Of a DNA stretch of 64,000 bases, positions 33,736 to 45,900 are shown in pieces (position 1 is the first letter of the stretch; every line of letters begins with the position of its first letter). The translations under genes and the position numbers were made by a program. The notes under the pieces are model-generated. The model ran no database searches. It saw only the letters and a program-made list of their open reading frames with translations, and was not told the origin of the DNA. Source of the DNA: Chenopodium formosanum (Eukaryota; Streptophyta; Magnoliopsida; Caryophyllales; Amaranthaceae); the NCBI GenBank assembly GCA_024500155.1, contig CM044875.1:19739203-19803202 (forward strand). The letters are read 5' to 3'.

Positions 33736-35531
33736 TGTAACACCCCAATAATTCTCCCTTTTTCCAAACCACTTAATTTAAATAAAATAGTGGAGAACCA
33801 TTGGCTTGTTACCGCCACGTGTTAAAACGTTAAGCCTTATCAAAGTATTGCAGCGGAAATCCAACTTAAGTCTTAAAATAATATAATTTAGAAAACCAAT
33901 AAGTCAAAGCTTACAAATTGGAACCATAAAGGCCCTTATTAAACCAAACTAATATTTAAAATCTCAAAACATAACTGAAATAGTAAAACATAGATAAGTT
34001 CAACACAAAGAACGAATACTCTCAATCACACCAATCCCATTGTATGTCAAATCCCCGAACCTCATATCATCAAGCTAACCTGTGCAATACTGCTCCCCAA
34101 TAATACAAGTGTAATAATTGGATCATCACAGGGTCATTGATAGGCGAAGGCCATGACCAAAAGAAAACACACACAAAAGCACGCAATCAGCAAAGCTGAG
34201 CACATACAAGCTACAACGTACAAAACCTAACATGCTCAATTAAAGTAAATACACATACAAAGCGAATTCATTGATCAAGACTCCACACTTAAACAATTCA
34301 ATTGACTCAACATACTTAGTAACCAGTTCCAAACACTTGACTTTTTATATTTAGTTTGATTAATTTAATTTGGAGTAAGCAATAGACGAGGTTGTCCAAC
34401 CCACCAAATCATTTTGGTCCCAAATGACCATTTAAAATAAAAGTTTAGCGCAATGCAAGAATGGGCGCGACTCCATTCTCACAAAGTTAGTCTAGGATCC
34501 CATCTAACTTTCATTATAAAATAAAAATATAAATACCAAAAGAGAAGAGGACATGTTGATCAAACATGCCTCGAAAAGCCACGGGCTACCACCGTGTACC
34601 CCAACCCATAATTGTCAATACTCTAGAAGTGCACCCTTTCCAGAGTTTTATTGCTCATCCTTGTTTCACTTTACGTGATTACAATTTTAATTCATAGTCG
34701 ACTCATTCAAGTAGACCATACATAACGATCATACATCAATTCACTTTTAATCTTATTTAGGACAATGGTGATCACATCACAAATTGACCTTTAATTCCTT
34801 TAAACTTCCAAATTATCCAAAATTGTTGAACATAGTCAACCCACCTAGCCATTTCGGCCTAATCCACTTTTACTCAACATACTAACAAGTCATGCTTGAG
34901 TAATAAATAAAATAATAATAATCTTGTGGAATAATTAATAAATTCATTCCACTTAAACCATTCTATTCCAATCCTTCAATAATCCAATTGTGGTTAATAA
35001 ACCAATCCAATAAAAATATGCTTGTATTAATATTCCATACAAACAATTAATCCAATATAATTCAACTTTCTTGCATCCATAATTCCATACAAACATAATC
35101 AATTCACCAAAACATGTCTCATAAACATAAGCACATGAATTAATTAAATGTATAACCAAACAATTTCCATCCAAGTGTTCTCTAAACATGAAACTAAGTT
35201 CTTTCTTTTTGGTACCTAAACATGATACTACTTACAACGAAGTAGACATGTACGTACCTCGTATAAACAATCCTTTGTGCCACTTTTAATCACTTAAAAG
35301 TCTCCTAGGGAATAATCACTTCCTAGAAAACAACCAATAACAATAAATTAATACTCAACCAAATTTCTAGCAACTTAAATATACTTCAGACTACTTAAAA
35401 AAAAATCTGAAAATTATTTTAAAACCTCTAATTAAACTCCTTTTTAATGGGTAATCACACCCTTTCATTAAAATCACAATTATACTACTTTAAATAAAAT
35501 TCCAGCATTTTAAACTAATCAAAAACCCTTT

Positions 35532-37457
35532 TTGTAGGGAATATTTCAAGCATTACGATAACCCCAAACTTGAACCCCACTGTGATCATACACTAAAGTA
35601 CGGTGGCGTTCCAAAGGGAAAGACAAAGAGCAAAAAGAGTCGCCAACAAGTTTTAGGAACTTGTAAACCCAAAAGACAATCCAGAAGGACCATCAACTAC
35701 TCCATAATGTCTTGAACCAAATAGGGTCCGGGGATGAAGGTACGAATCCAATCTACAAAAGAAAGGACCCGCCCTATAAAATAGGCCTCTACTTTGTTCT
35801 GCTCGTATTCATGTGCGCTTTTCGAATAACATACAAACATTATATTAAACCTACCCTGTTTAATCTATGTTGGTTGAATATTAATGCACAAATAATTCTA
35901 TTATTGGCGATCACTTGAATTAAAATCACATTAGCCTAAACCAAAATTAATAATTATCTTATTAAGCGTGATTTCAAGTATAAATTCCCTTTAAACCTGC
36001 ATAAAAGGCGTGATCAAGCAATAACAATAAAATATCAAGAAACATAATAATAAATCAAAATAACAATCATAATGATGATAATAGCATGATAAGGCATAAT
36101 AAAGCTTAATAAAATAGCAAGATCCTAGGCATGATACTAACAAGGTTAATAACAAACCCTAGCATGTCACTAAGCAATAAAGATCAAAGCTTTAAACCTA
36201 ACATGGTACTAACATGATATTAGAAAGAGTAAAGGCACCCTAAACATGATACTAGAAAGCATTAGGTAACATCCTAACATGATACTAGAAAGCATTAAAC
36301 AATAATAAACACGCTTTCTACATTGAAAGAGAGTAATAAGATTACATACTTTGAAGCCTCGTACCTCTTTCTAATAACAAAATACACAAGTTAGTAAACT
36401 TCAATGAAAATAATAAACAATAATTAAAGAATCAAACTGAAATCAAATTAAACAAAGTTTAGACTAGTTTTGGACCAAACCCTCAGAAAATATCAACCTT
36501 GCACGTCTAGGGCGAAGGCAACTTCGAACTTGGCTAAGAGACTCTAAGTCTTGCGAATGCGGAATATTGTGTTTTGTAAAAAGGTAGTTTAGAAATAGAG
36601 AAAGAAGAATATATTTTACTTAGAGAAAGAATAGAGAGAATTAAGAAAGAGAATTGAGAATATTGTTTGTAGATGATTTTGAAAACAGGGACTCGGACGC
36701 TATTTATAACGAAAATAATCCGGAAAAACATAGAATTTGATAAGGAATAAAACTCCACGCTGTCGCCAGGAACTAACTCTGTCGCGACGCGACAATGTCT
36801 GTCGCCAGGCGACAGGGTCTGTCGCGTGGCGATAGACTTGTCGTTTGGCGACAACCTGTATTAGCGCGTTTTTTCTTCACGCGGAATCCGATCTTTAATC
36901 AACTTGATCTACGGAATCCGTACAGAAGATAAAATACGTATTTTTAAGATAACAAAACAATATTTTATTCCAAATAAAAAAAATCTTTTAAGAATAATTA
37001 ATTATCAAATCTAACAATATTAGAATTAAAAAGAACTTTCTAGAAACTTCTAGAAAACTATAATTAATCCTAATAATTTTAGGAATAATAATTAATATTG
37101 GGCCCTCCTCTAGATCATTGGGCCGTATTAAAACAAATAACTGGGCCCAGTTTAGTATTTTGGCCATAACTTCCTCAATATTCATCGGAATTGGGCTCAA
37201 AATATATCGTTGGAAAGATCTTTTCGAGCTCCATCCATCTACACCATTATTGGACCCTTATTATGGACCAAAATAAACTGAATTGGACGTTTTCAAATAA
37301 ATAAAGTCATTTTCAAAAACAGAGAGAGAAGAATTTAATTAAAACTAAACCGCAACACTTGACTTTCAAATCACTTTCACCTAATTCGATAATAACACAA
37401 CGTGCAAGGCATTCATCACTGGGTTTGGTTTTGGGGAGACACAAATGGGTGTCTACA
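35532..37457 (-). mobile_element. Nested solo LTR in LTR 1
   Basis: 1926 bp with ends TTGTAGGGAA..GGTGTCTACA (TGTAG/CTACA inverted ends). The flanking ccttt occurs at 35527-35531 and 37458-37462; LTR 4 has a single ccttt at 63051-63055, the empty site. Read on the minus strand it starts TGTAGACACCCATTTGTG, has a TATA box at 36701-36708 and upstream of it five 20-bp GC-rich palindromic units (36760-36858). It holds no coding region; the ORFs across it are fortuitous. Start TGTAGACACC resembles large Tat/Ogre-type LTRs, which is a guess. Confidence 0.75.
36760..36858 (-). promoter_or_regulatory. Five tandem 20-bp imperfect palindromes upstream of a TATA box
   Basis: Units start at 36760 (19 bp), 36779, 36799, 36819 and 36839. 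The second to fifth follow the scheme GTCGC-NNN-GCGAC, e.g. CTGTCGCCAGGCGACAGGGT. They lie 52-150 bp upstream of the minus-strand TATA box at 36701-36708. Repeated motifs in this position act as enhancers in some plant retrotransposons such as Tnt1 and Tto1; a similar role here is inference. Identical copies occur in LTR 2 and LTR 3. Confidence 0.5.
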
Positions 37458-38349
37458 CCTTTAAAACTCAAGGATAAAATTTAAAGTATAAAAAAAACTT
37501 CGTTAAAAATCAAAAACTGACCGAAAATCATATTTAGAGGCTGAATTTGGCCACGAGAGGGTGGTGCTCACTACCAATGGTAGTGAGTCTTTCTTAAAAC
37601 ATTGTTTCCACATGGAAAACACTACTTTTTTTTTATCAAAATCGGATGAGTTCAGAACCTAATCGGGATTAAAACGGGGTTAATATTAACGAATGGAAAT
37701 CTAAGAATTAAAACACGAATTTACGTGTTCAAAATATTCTGGGATTAAGTTAAACTAATCAGAATTTATAATCACCAAAATTTCAAACATCATTACTATA
37801 GAAGTCCTAAATCAATTGTTCGTAAAAACCCTAAAATCGTGATTTTCAATAATTAAAAACCCTAGGTTATAAAATTTACAAAATCTGGAAATTATGACAT
37901 TTATAAAATCTGAAATTATAAAGTTTAATCATCAAAATACAATTTGATACTAATTAAATTAATTTCAAACAATAAAATCGAAACCCATAAATCAATAATT
38001 ATAATTACACAAATTAATAAAACAAAGGAGAAAATAAGACTAACCTTTTATGTGGGGAAAATTTTGGGGATGTATGAGGTATTTATAGGAGAGAGAGTTG
38101 TAGGGTAAGTAGGAGTATTGGGCTTCATAAAATTAATGGGCCAATTAGATAAATGCAATGGACTAGGCTTTGTTTGTATGGCATAGATTGTAGAATGAAA
38201 GCTCATAAAATAATTTCTACTAAAATAATTTTCGGCCCAAATTAATAATTTGAAACTTTTTAAAATAAAATCCGAAAAAATACAAATACATATTATAAAT
38301 AAAATAAATTTTCATTTATAAAATATTTAAAAATACGGGGGATTACAAT

Positions 38350-38361
38350 CTACCCCTCTTA
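38350..38361 (-). promoter_or_regulatory. Polypurine tract, internal A
   Basis: On the minus strand AAGAGGGGTAGAT ends directly at the TG of LTR 1, the expected plus-strand priming site. The same site recurs 9175 and 18350 bp further on. Confidence 0.65.
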
Positions 38362-38619
38362 AAAGAAGTTTCGTCCCGAAACTTAGCACAAAATCCCTTA
38401 AATTGTAAAACTTTTGCATAAAGCCATTTCAAAATTTTCAAAATTATCTTGCTGGAATTCCAGTTGTGTCATAATATTGACACTAATATCTTATCACCAT
38501 CCCAATTTACGCACTTCACTTGATACGTAAACAATAAAATAGCTATGAAAAGCATAAAAACACCACAAAATAGCATAAAATAAGGCAAAAGGCGCGAAAT
38601 TATACGCATTCTACCCCCC

Positions 38620-39798
38620 TTAAAGAACAAGAGTTACGCCCTCGTAACTCACCTCATTAAATAACTCAGGATATCTCTTTCTCATACCATCCTCGGCCTC
38701 CCAAGTAGCCTCCTCATTCTCATGGTTTGACCAAAGAACTTTAACAATTTTCACATCCTTATTGCGCGTACTACGCACCTTATGATCCAAAATTTTCACA
38801 GGCTTTTCCTCATAAGTTAAAGTCTCATCCAACTGAATCGATTCAGATTGTAGCACGTGCTTAGAATCAGGAACATACTTTTTCAATTGAGAGATATGAA
38901 ACACATCACACATTTTCTCAAATTCCATAGGTAATGCCAATTTGTAAGCAACTTTGCCTACACGTTCCAAAATTTCATAAGGACCTACATACTTGACACT
39001 CAATTTGCCCTTCTTTCCAAATCTCATCACTCCTTTTGTAGGTGAGACTTTCAAAAAAGACCTTATCACCCACATGAACTCATCATCTCGCCTTTTCAAA
39101 TCGGCATAACTTTTCTGCCTATCTTGTGCAGCCTGGATTTTTGAACGAATCAACTTCACTTTGTTCACCATTTCCTCAATATACTCTGTTCCTAAAACAA
39201 GATTCTCGCTATAGTCATTCCAACATACAGGACTTCTACACTTTCGACCATATAATGCTTCGAAAGGTGCCATGCCAATGCTAGAATGGTAGCTATTATT
39301 GTAGGAAAACTCAATCAAATCCAATTGATCCTCCCAAGTACCTTGAAAATCCAAGGCACACGCCCTTAGCATATCCTCCATGATTTGATTGGTCCTTTCA
39401 GTCTGTCCATCCGTTAATGGGTGGAACGCAGTACTCATTTTCAGTGTTGTTCCCAAGTTGGCTTGAACCTTTTGCCAAAATTTGGACAAGAACCTTGAAT
39501 CTCGATCGGAGATGATGTCCTTAGGCACTCCGTGTAATCGAACTACATTCTTCACATAGACCTTTGCCAATTGTTTCTTCTTCCAAGTTTCCTTTATTGG
39601 AATAAATATCGCAGACTTTGTAAGTCGATCTACAATCACCCAAATAGTGTCATTGCCACTTTTGGTTCTAGGCAATCCTGTGACAAAATCCATGGATATC
39701 GAATCCCATTTCCAACATGGAATCTCCAAAGGTTGAACCTTGTCCATAGGTCTCTTGTGATCAATCTTGACCCTTTGAAAAGTCAAGCATTTACTCAC
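38620..39798 (-). CDS. Tekay integrase core and chromodomain, copy A (pol fragment)
   Basis: 392 codons. Integrase catalytic residues are all present: D37 (SMDFVTGLP), D98 (SDRD), E134 (GQTER), with exactly 35 residues between the last two. A GPY/F module is at about 270-290 (VGPYEILERVGKVAYKLALP) and a C-terminal chromodomain at about 331-380 (KVLWSNHENEEATWEAED), which defines chromoviruses and directs insertion to heterochromatin. The zinc finger before the core has lost its last cysteine (SKCLTF where the family has CLTC). The ATG is not a real start: this frame is separated from the upstream pol frame by a one-base loss at about 39797, so no integrase with a complete N-terminus can be made. 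Confidence 0.85.
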   Translation of the reverse strand: MSKCLTFQRVKIDHKRPMDKVQPLEIPCWKWDSISMDFVTGLPRTKSGNDTIWVIVDRLTKSAIFIPIKETWKKKQLAKVYVKNVVRLHGVPKDIISDRDSRFLSKFWQKVQANLGTTLKMSTAFHPLTDGQTERTNQIMEDMLRACALDFQGTWEDQLDLIEFSYNNSYHSSIGMAPFEALYGRKCRSPVCWNDYSENLVLGTEYIEEMVNKVKLIRSKIQAAQDRQKSYADLKRRDDEFMWVIRSFLKVSPTKGVMRFGKKGKLSVKYVGPYEILERVGKVAYKLALPMEFEKMCDVFHISQLKKYVPDSKHVLQSESIQLDETLTYEEKPVKILDHKVRSTRNKDVKIVKVLWSNHENEEATWEAEDGMRKRYPELFNEVSYEGVTLVL

Positions 39799-40256
39799 AA
39801 TTCAGCTACTTCTCTTTTCATATTTGGCCACCAATACAACACTTTCAAGTCCTTGTACAACTTGTCTCCTCCCGGGTGTACAGAATATTGAGTATTGTGG
39901 CTTTCTTCCATGATTTTTCTCTTTAAATCCTCACACTTTTCTGGTATGCACCATCTTTCTTTGTAACTCAAACTTCCATCATCATGGATCTTGAAATCTA
40001 CATTCTTCCCTTGGCTCATTTTCTCCTTAATCAATTGGATTCCCTCATCACCTTTCTGACTCTCTTTAATTTCATCCAACAATGAACTCCCAAGTGAAAG
40101 AGCACTTAACCTTGCTTCTACTTCACCATAGCTCACAACCTCTAAATTCAAACGCTTCATATCTTCACATAATTCGTCAGGCATGATTAAAGCATTCACA
40201 CCATGACTTGATTTCCTACTCAAGGCATCCGCAACAACGTTTGCTTTTCCCTTCAT
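39795..40256 (-). CDS. Tekay pol middle segment, copy A (RNase H end to integrase zinc finger)
   Basis: 153 codons, from GKANVVADALSRKS (RNase H end and linker) to the HH half of the integrase zinc finger (SHNTQYSVHPGG) and YWWPNMKREVAEL. It is cut off from the 5' frame by a TAA at about 40257 (normally a sense codon before HEGKANVV) and from the 3' frame by the one-base frameshift, with a 4-base overlap. It is a piece of a broken polyprotein, not a separate gene. Confidence 0.8.
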   Translation of the reverse strand: MKGKANVVADALSRKSSHGVNALIMPDELCEDMKRLNLEVVSYGEVEARLSALSLGSSLLDEIKESQKGDEGIQLIKEKMSQGKNVDFKIHDDGSLSYKERWCIPEKCEDLKRKIMEESHNTQYSVHPGGDKLYKDLKVLYWWPNMKREVAEL

Positions 40257-40257
40257 G

Positions 40258-42147
40258 TTATTTAATGTTCACGTTATAGTCATTGAACAATTCCAACCAA
40301 CGCCTCTGTCTCATATTGAGATTCGTCTGAGTGAAGATATACTTGAGACTTTTGTGATCTGTAAAGATCTTACACTTTACTCCAAATAAATAATGTCTCC
40401 AAATCTTCAATGCAAACACTACAGCCGCAAGTTTAAGATCATGTGTAGGGTAATTGATTTCATGAGATTTGAGTTGGCGAGAAGCATAAGCTATCACCTT
40501 CCCATTTTGTTGCAACACACACCCTAATCCATTCTTTGAAGCATCACTATATACTTCAAATCCATCACTTCCATCAGGTAAGGTTAAAACAGGTGCAGTG
40601 GTTAAACGCTCTTTAAGTGTTTGAAATGCTTGTTCACACTTTTCATCCCATTTAAACTTACTTTCCTTCTTCATCAAGGTAGTTAAGGGTCTAGCAATCT
40701 TCGAGAAATCCTTCACAAACCTTCTATAGTAGCCAGCTAGTCCCAAGAAACTCCTTATGTCAGACACATTCTTAGGCGTAGGCCATTCACTCACTGCTTG
40801 AACCTTTGTTGGATCCACAAAAACACCTTCTTTAGACACATAATGTCCCAAAAATGCAACCTTCTCTAACCAAAACTCACACTTTGAAAACTTAGCATAC
40901 AACTTATTGTCTCTAAGAGTTCTCAGCACGGTCCTTAAATGCTCCTTATGTTCTTCCTCACTTTTCGAGTATACCAAAATATCATCAATAAAAACAACCA
41001 CAAACTTATCTAAATACTCATGGAATACTCGATTCATCAAATCCATAAAGATTGCAGGTGCACTGGTCAACCCAAAAGGCATAACTGTAAACTCATAGTT
41101 CCCATATCTAGTCCTAAAAGCAGTCTTAGGAATATCCTTATCAGCAACTCTTAGTTGATGGTACCCCGAACGTAAATCAATCTTGGAAAACACACTAGCT
41201 CCTTTCAATTGATCAAACAAATCATCGATCCTGGGCAGTGGGTACTTATTCTTTATCGTCACATTATTCAACTCCCTATAATCAATGCACAACCTCATGC
41301 TCCCATCTTTCTTCTTCACAAATAAAACAGGTGCTCCCCAAGGAGATGCACTTGGCCTAATATACCCTTTATCCAACAATTCTTGCAGTTGCACTTTCAA
41401 CTCTCCCATCTCAACAGGTGCCATTCTATATGGTGCCTTAGAAATTGGTGTCGTTCCAGGAACCAAATTTATTGTAAACTCCAATTCCCTCTTTGGTGGC
41501 ATTCTAGAAATCTCTTTAGGAAATACATCTAAAAACTCATTCACAATTGGCACATCTTCCACATTCACCTTATTACTCTTTTCCAAGTCTTGCACACAAC
41601 AAAAGAATAAAGGATACCCTTTTCTCACAAGTTTTGACAACTTCATTCCAGAAATAATTCCAATACCTTTTGGTTTCCCAAAACGTCTGTAAGACACAGT
41701 CTTTCCCAAAGAACTCCTTAAATGAATCTTTTGTATCTCACAATCAATCTTAGCTTTATAAGTGGCCAACCAATCAATTCCCAAAATAACATCAAGGTCA
41801 CCCAACTCAAAATTAGCCTCAGCACGAAGTACATTTCCATTATCCCTCCACCAAATATCTGCCTCTTCTTTCAAATATATGGCAGCTTGATCCACTCTCA
41901 TATTCACAGGACAATTCAAAGCAGCAAAGATCTTATCGAACTCCCTAATCCAATTCTCCAAAAAAGTTGGGTCTCCACCTCCCTTAAAGTATGGTGGTTT
42001 GACCTGAGCAAGCTTCTTAAACATCTCACCCGCAGGATCAGGATTATCATTGCGGTTTTGGTTCAAGTTCTTAGCTAGAAGCCTAATAGCATCAGCTAAA
42101 GCATCATTGTTGGTCATCTTCCTTCTCTGCCTAGAAATATAACGCAC
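40258..42147 (-). CDS. Tekay gag-protease-RT-RNase H fusion with internal deletion, copy A
   Basis: 629 codons. Residues 41-103 are the start of the gag capsid region (MFKKLAQVKPPYFKGGGDPT; EADIWWRD). At 104-116 the frame passes directly to the end of the protease (GDLDVILGIDWLATYKA), so the rest of gag, the CCHC knuckle and the protease active site are deleted in frame. Reverse transcriptase (about 230-410) is intact in its motifs: SKIDLRSGYHQ and VVFIDDILVYS. RNase H (about 525-625) keeps YSDAS and FTDHKSL but has K572 in THDLKLAAVVFAL where the family has the catalytic Glu. The true start is probably MTNNDALADA at residue 11. The element could not move by itself. Confidence 0.88.
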   Translation of the reverse strand: MRYISRQRRKMTNNDALADAIRLLAKNLNQNRNDNPDPAGEMFKKLAQVKPPYFKGGGDPTFLENWIREFDKIFAALNCPVNMRVDQAAIYLKEEADIWWRDNGNVLRAEANFELGDLDVILGIDWLATYKAKIDCEIQKIHLRSSLGKTVSYRRFGKPKGIGIISGMKLSKLVRKGYPLFFCCVQDLEKSNKVNVEDVPIVNEFLDVFPKEISRMPPKRELEFTINLVPGTTPISKAPYRMAPVEMGELKVQLQELLDKGYIRPSASPWGAPVLFVKKKDGSMRLCIDYRELNNVTIKNKYPLPRIDDLFDQLKGASVFSKIDLRSGYHQLRVADKDIPKTAFRTRYGNYEFTVMPFGLTSAPAIFMDLMNRVFHEYLDKFVVVFIDDILVYSKSEEEHKEHLRTVLRTLRDNKLYAKFSKCEFWLEKVAFLGHYVSKEGVFVDPTKVQAVSEWPTPKNVSDIRSFLGLAGYYRRFVKDFSKIARPLTTLMKKESKFKWDEKCEQAFQTLKERLTTAPVLTLPDGSDGFEVYSDASKNGLGCVLQQNGKVIAYASRQLKSHEINYPTHDLKLAAVVFALKIWRHYLFGVKCKIFTDHKSLKYIFTQTNLNMRQRRWLELFNDYNVNIK

Positions 42148-42902
42148 TCTTAGGCTAACGTCGACACAAAAGAACTCTACTTGCTTAACACCTCACATTC
42201 ATAAAATATATTAAGGAAGAAAGGTGAGCAAGGCCACACGATCGCCCCTAATAAGTCACTTTTAAAGGAAATGATTATTAAATATTAATCATTCCTACGC
42301 ACAAGAAAAATAATTCCCTTGATTCAATCCCCTCCAAAATTCAAGCATTAAGTAAACAATATAATTAAATAAACATATATTATTAGTCACATAACTACAT
42401 GTTTCACATAATAATTATTTACACATGTCACATAGCACAAATCATCACATATAATTCCACATTACATGATTTAAACCTTAAACATGATACTAGGTGATCA
42501 CAATAAAGTAGCACCGTTAGGTAAAACATAAACAATTAAATAATTTGCATAATTAATTCATACAATAATAAAAACGCAAAAGAATTAATTACAATGCATA
42601 TAGAAAGAAATAATCTATCCTATACGCTCTTTCTAAAGTTACCCAAATCTCACCAATAAATAAAACAAGCAAAGAAGTTAAGAAAATAAAATAAATAATT
42701 AAATTCATTTTATTTCAAATAATTTAGTAATTCGAAAATAAATAAAACAAATAAAATACTTTTTTTTTTTTGAAAATTTAAATTAAACTTTAAATAATGT
42801 AGTTAAATCAAACTAATTAGATTTAAAACGTTAGGCGCCTAAAAACTTTAAAATTGGCTTTAGTGATAATAAAAATCTAACCAAAGCTCCCAGATACCAC
42901 TT
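42148..42902 (-). other. 5' untranslated region of the element with primer-binding site, copy A
   Basis: 755 bp of AT-rich leader between LTR 2 and gag. The primer site TGGTATCTGGGAGC (minus strand, 42886-42899) is three bases from the LTR end and resembles the initiator tRNA-Met site TGGTATCAGAGC. No ORF of interest. Copies recur at 51323-52077 and 60498-61252. Confidence 0.65.
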
Positions 42903-45900
42903 TGTAACACCCCAATAATTCTCCCTTTTTCCAAACCACTTAATTTAAATAAAATAGTGGAGAACCATTGGCATGTTACCGCCACGTGTTAAAACGTTAA
43001 GGCTTTATCAAAGTATTGCAGCGGAAATCCAACTTAAATCTTAAAATAATATAATTTAGAAAATCAATAAGTTAAAGCTTACAAATTGGAACCATAAAGG
43101 CCCTTATTAAACCAAACTAATATTTAAAATCTCAAAACATAACTGAAATAGTAAAACATAGATAAGTTCAATACAAAGAACGAATACTCTCAATCACACC
43201 AATCCCTTGACAATGCGTATGTCAAATCCCCGAACCTCACATCATCAAGCTAACCTGTGCAATACTGCTCCCCAATAATACAAGTGTAATAATTGGATCA
43301 TCACAGGGTCATTGATAGGCGAAGGCCATGACCAAAAGAAAACACACACAAAAGCACGCAATCAGCAAAGCTGAGCACATACAAGCTACAACGTACAAAA
43401 CCTAACATGCTCAATTAAAGTAAATACACATACAAAGCGAATTCATTGATCAAGACTCCACACTTAAACAATTCAATTGACTCAACATACTTAGTAACCA
43501 GTTCCAAACACTTGACTTTTTATATTTAGTTTGATTAATTTAATTTGGAGTAAGCAATAGACGAGGTTGTCCAACCCACCAAATCATTTTGGTCCCAAAT
43601 GACCATTTAAAATAAAAGTTTAGCGCAATGCAAGAATGGGCGCGACTCCATTCTCACAAAGTTAGTCTAGGATCCCATCTAACTTTCATTATAAAATAAA
43701 AATATAAATACCAAAAGAGAAGAGGACATGTTGATCAAACATGCCTCGAAAAGCCACGGGCTACCACCGTGTACCCCAACCCATAATTGTCAATACTCTA
43801 GAAGTGCACCCTTTCCAGAGTTTTATTGCTCATCCTTGTTTCACTTTACGTGATTACAATTTTAATTCATAGTCGACTCATTCAAGTAGACCATACATAA
43901 CGATCATACATCAATTCACTTTTAATCTTATTTAGGACAATGGTGATCACATCACAAATTGACCTTTAATTCCTTTAAACTTCCAAATTATCCAAAATTG
44001 TTGAACATAGTCAACCCACCTAGCCATTTCGGCCTAATCCACTTTTACTCAACATACTAACAAGTCATGCTTGAGTAATAAATAAAATAATAATAATCTT
44101 GTGGAATAATTAATAAATTCATTCCACTTAAACCATTCTATTCCAATCCTTCAATAATCCAATTGTGGTTAATAAACCAATCCAATAAAAATATGCTTGT
44201 ATTAATATTCCATACAAACAATTAATCCAATATAATTCAACTTTCTTGCATCCATAATTCCATACAAACATAATCAATTCACCAAAACATGTCTCATAAA
44301 CATAAGCACATGAATTAATTAAATGTATAACCAAACAATTTCCATCCAAGTGTTCTCTAAACATGAAACTAAGTTCTTTCTTTTTGGTACCTAAACATGA
44401 TACTACTTACAACGAAGTAGACATGTACGTACCTCGTATAAACAATCCTTTGTGCCACTTTTAATCACTTAAAAGTCTCCTAGGGAATAATCACTTCCTA
44501 GAAAACAACCAATAACAATAAATTAATACTCAACCAAATTTCTAGCAACTTAAATATACTTCAGACTACTTAAAAAAAAATCTGAAAATTATTTTAAAAC
44601 CTCTAATTAAACTCCTTTTTAATGGGTAATCACACCCTTTCATTAAAATCACAATTATACTACTTTAAATAAAATTCCAGCATTTTAAACTAATCAAAAA
44701 CCCTTTTTGTAGGGAATATTTCAAGCATTACGATAACCCCAAACTTGAACCCCACTGTGATCATACACTAAAGTACGGTGGCGTTCCAAAGGGAAAGACA
44801 AAGAGCAAAAAGAGTCGCCAACAAGTTTTAGGAACTTGTAAACCCAAAAGACAATCCAGAAGGACCATCAACTACTCCATAATGTCTTGAACCAAATAGG
44901 GTCCGGGGATGAAGGTACGAATCCAATCTACAAAAGAAAGGACCCGCCCTATAAAATAGGCCTCTACTTTGTTCTGCTCGTATTCATGTGCGCTTTTCGA
45001 ATAACATACAAACATTATATTAAACCTACCCTGTTTAATCTATGTTGGTTGAATATTAATGCACAAATAATTCTATTATTGGCGATCACTTGAATTAAAA
45101 TCACATTAGCCTAAACCAAAATTAATAATTATCTTATTAAGCGTGATTTCAAGTATAAATTCCCTTTAAACCTGCATAAAAGGCGTGATCAAGCAATAAC
45201 AATAAAATATCAAGAAACATAATAATAAATCAAAATAACAATCATAATGATGATAATAGCATGATAAGGCATAATAAAGCTTAATAAAATAGCAAGATCC
45301 TAGGCATGATACTAACAAGGTTAATAACAAACCCTAGCATGTCACTAAGCAATAAAGATCAAAGCTTTAAACCTAACATGGTACTAACATGATATTAGAA
45401 AGAGTAAAGGCACCCTAAACATGATACTAGAAAGCATTAGGTAACATCCTAACATGATACTAGAAAGCATTAAACAATAATAAACACGCTTTCTACATTG
45501 AAAGAGAGTAATAAGATTACATACTTTGAAGCCTCGTACCTCTTTCTAATAACAAAATACACAAGTTAGTAAACTTCAATGAAAATAATAAACAATAATT
45601 AAAGAATCAAACTGAAATCAAATTAAACAAAGTTTAGACTAGTTTTGGACCAAACCCTCAGAAAATATCAACCTTGCACGTCTAGGGCGAAGGCAACTTC
45701 GAACTTGGCTAAGAGACTCTAAGTCTTGCGAATGCGGAATATTGTGTTTTGTAAAAAGGTAGTTTAGAAATAGAGAAAGAAGAATATATTTTACTTAGAG
45801 AAAGAATAGAGAGAATTAAGAAAGAGAATTGAGAATATTGTTTGTAGATGATTTTGAAAACAGGGACTCGGACGCTATTTATAACGAAAATAATCCGGAA

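Larger units (their letters stand above)
33736..38347 (-). repeat. LTR 1 (left outer LTR) with nested insertion
   Basis: 4612 bp, TGTAACACCCC to GGGGGATTACA, with inverted ends TGTAA/TTACA. Within its first 330 bp it differs from LTRs 2-4 at about eight places (for example cccattgtatg against cccttgacaatgcgtatg), and from there on it matches LTRs 2 and 3. It carries the 1926-bp insert at 35532-37457. Confidence 0.85.

Noticed and set aside
34953..35189. 78-codon ORF repeated four times in the LTRs
   Set aside because: It lies inside LTR sequence, has no family content, and is repeated only with the LTR.
36534..36854. 106-codon minus-strand ORF in the nested solo LTR (also 45709 and 54884)
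   Set aside because: It is kept open by the GC-rich palindromic repeats and runs across the TATA box; an LTR has no coding role here.
40907..42078. Plus-strand ORFs opposite the Tekay pol (also at 50082-51253 and 59257-60428)
   Set aside because: They are the reverse complement of conserved RT and gag codons and recur only because the unit recurs.
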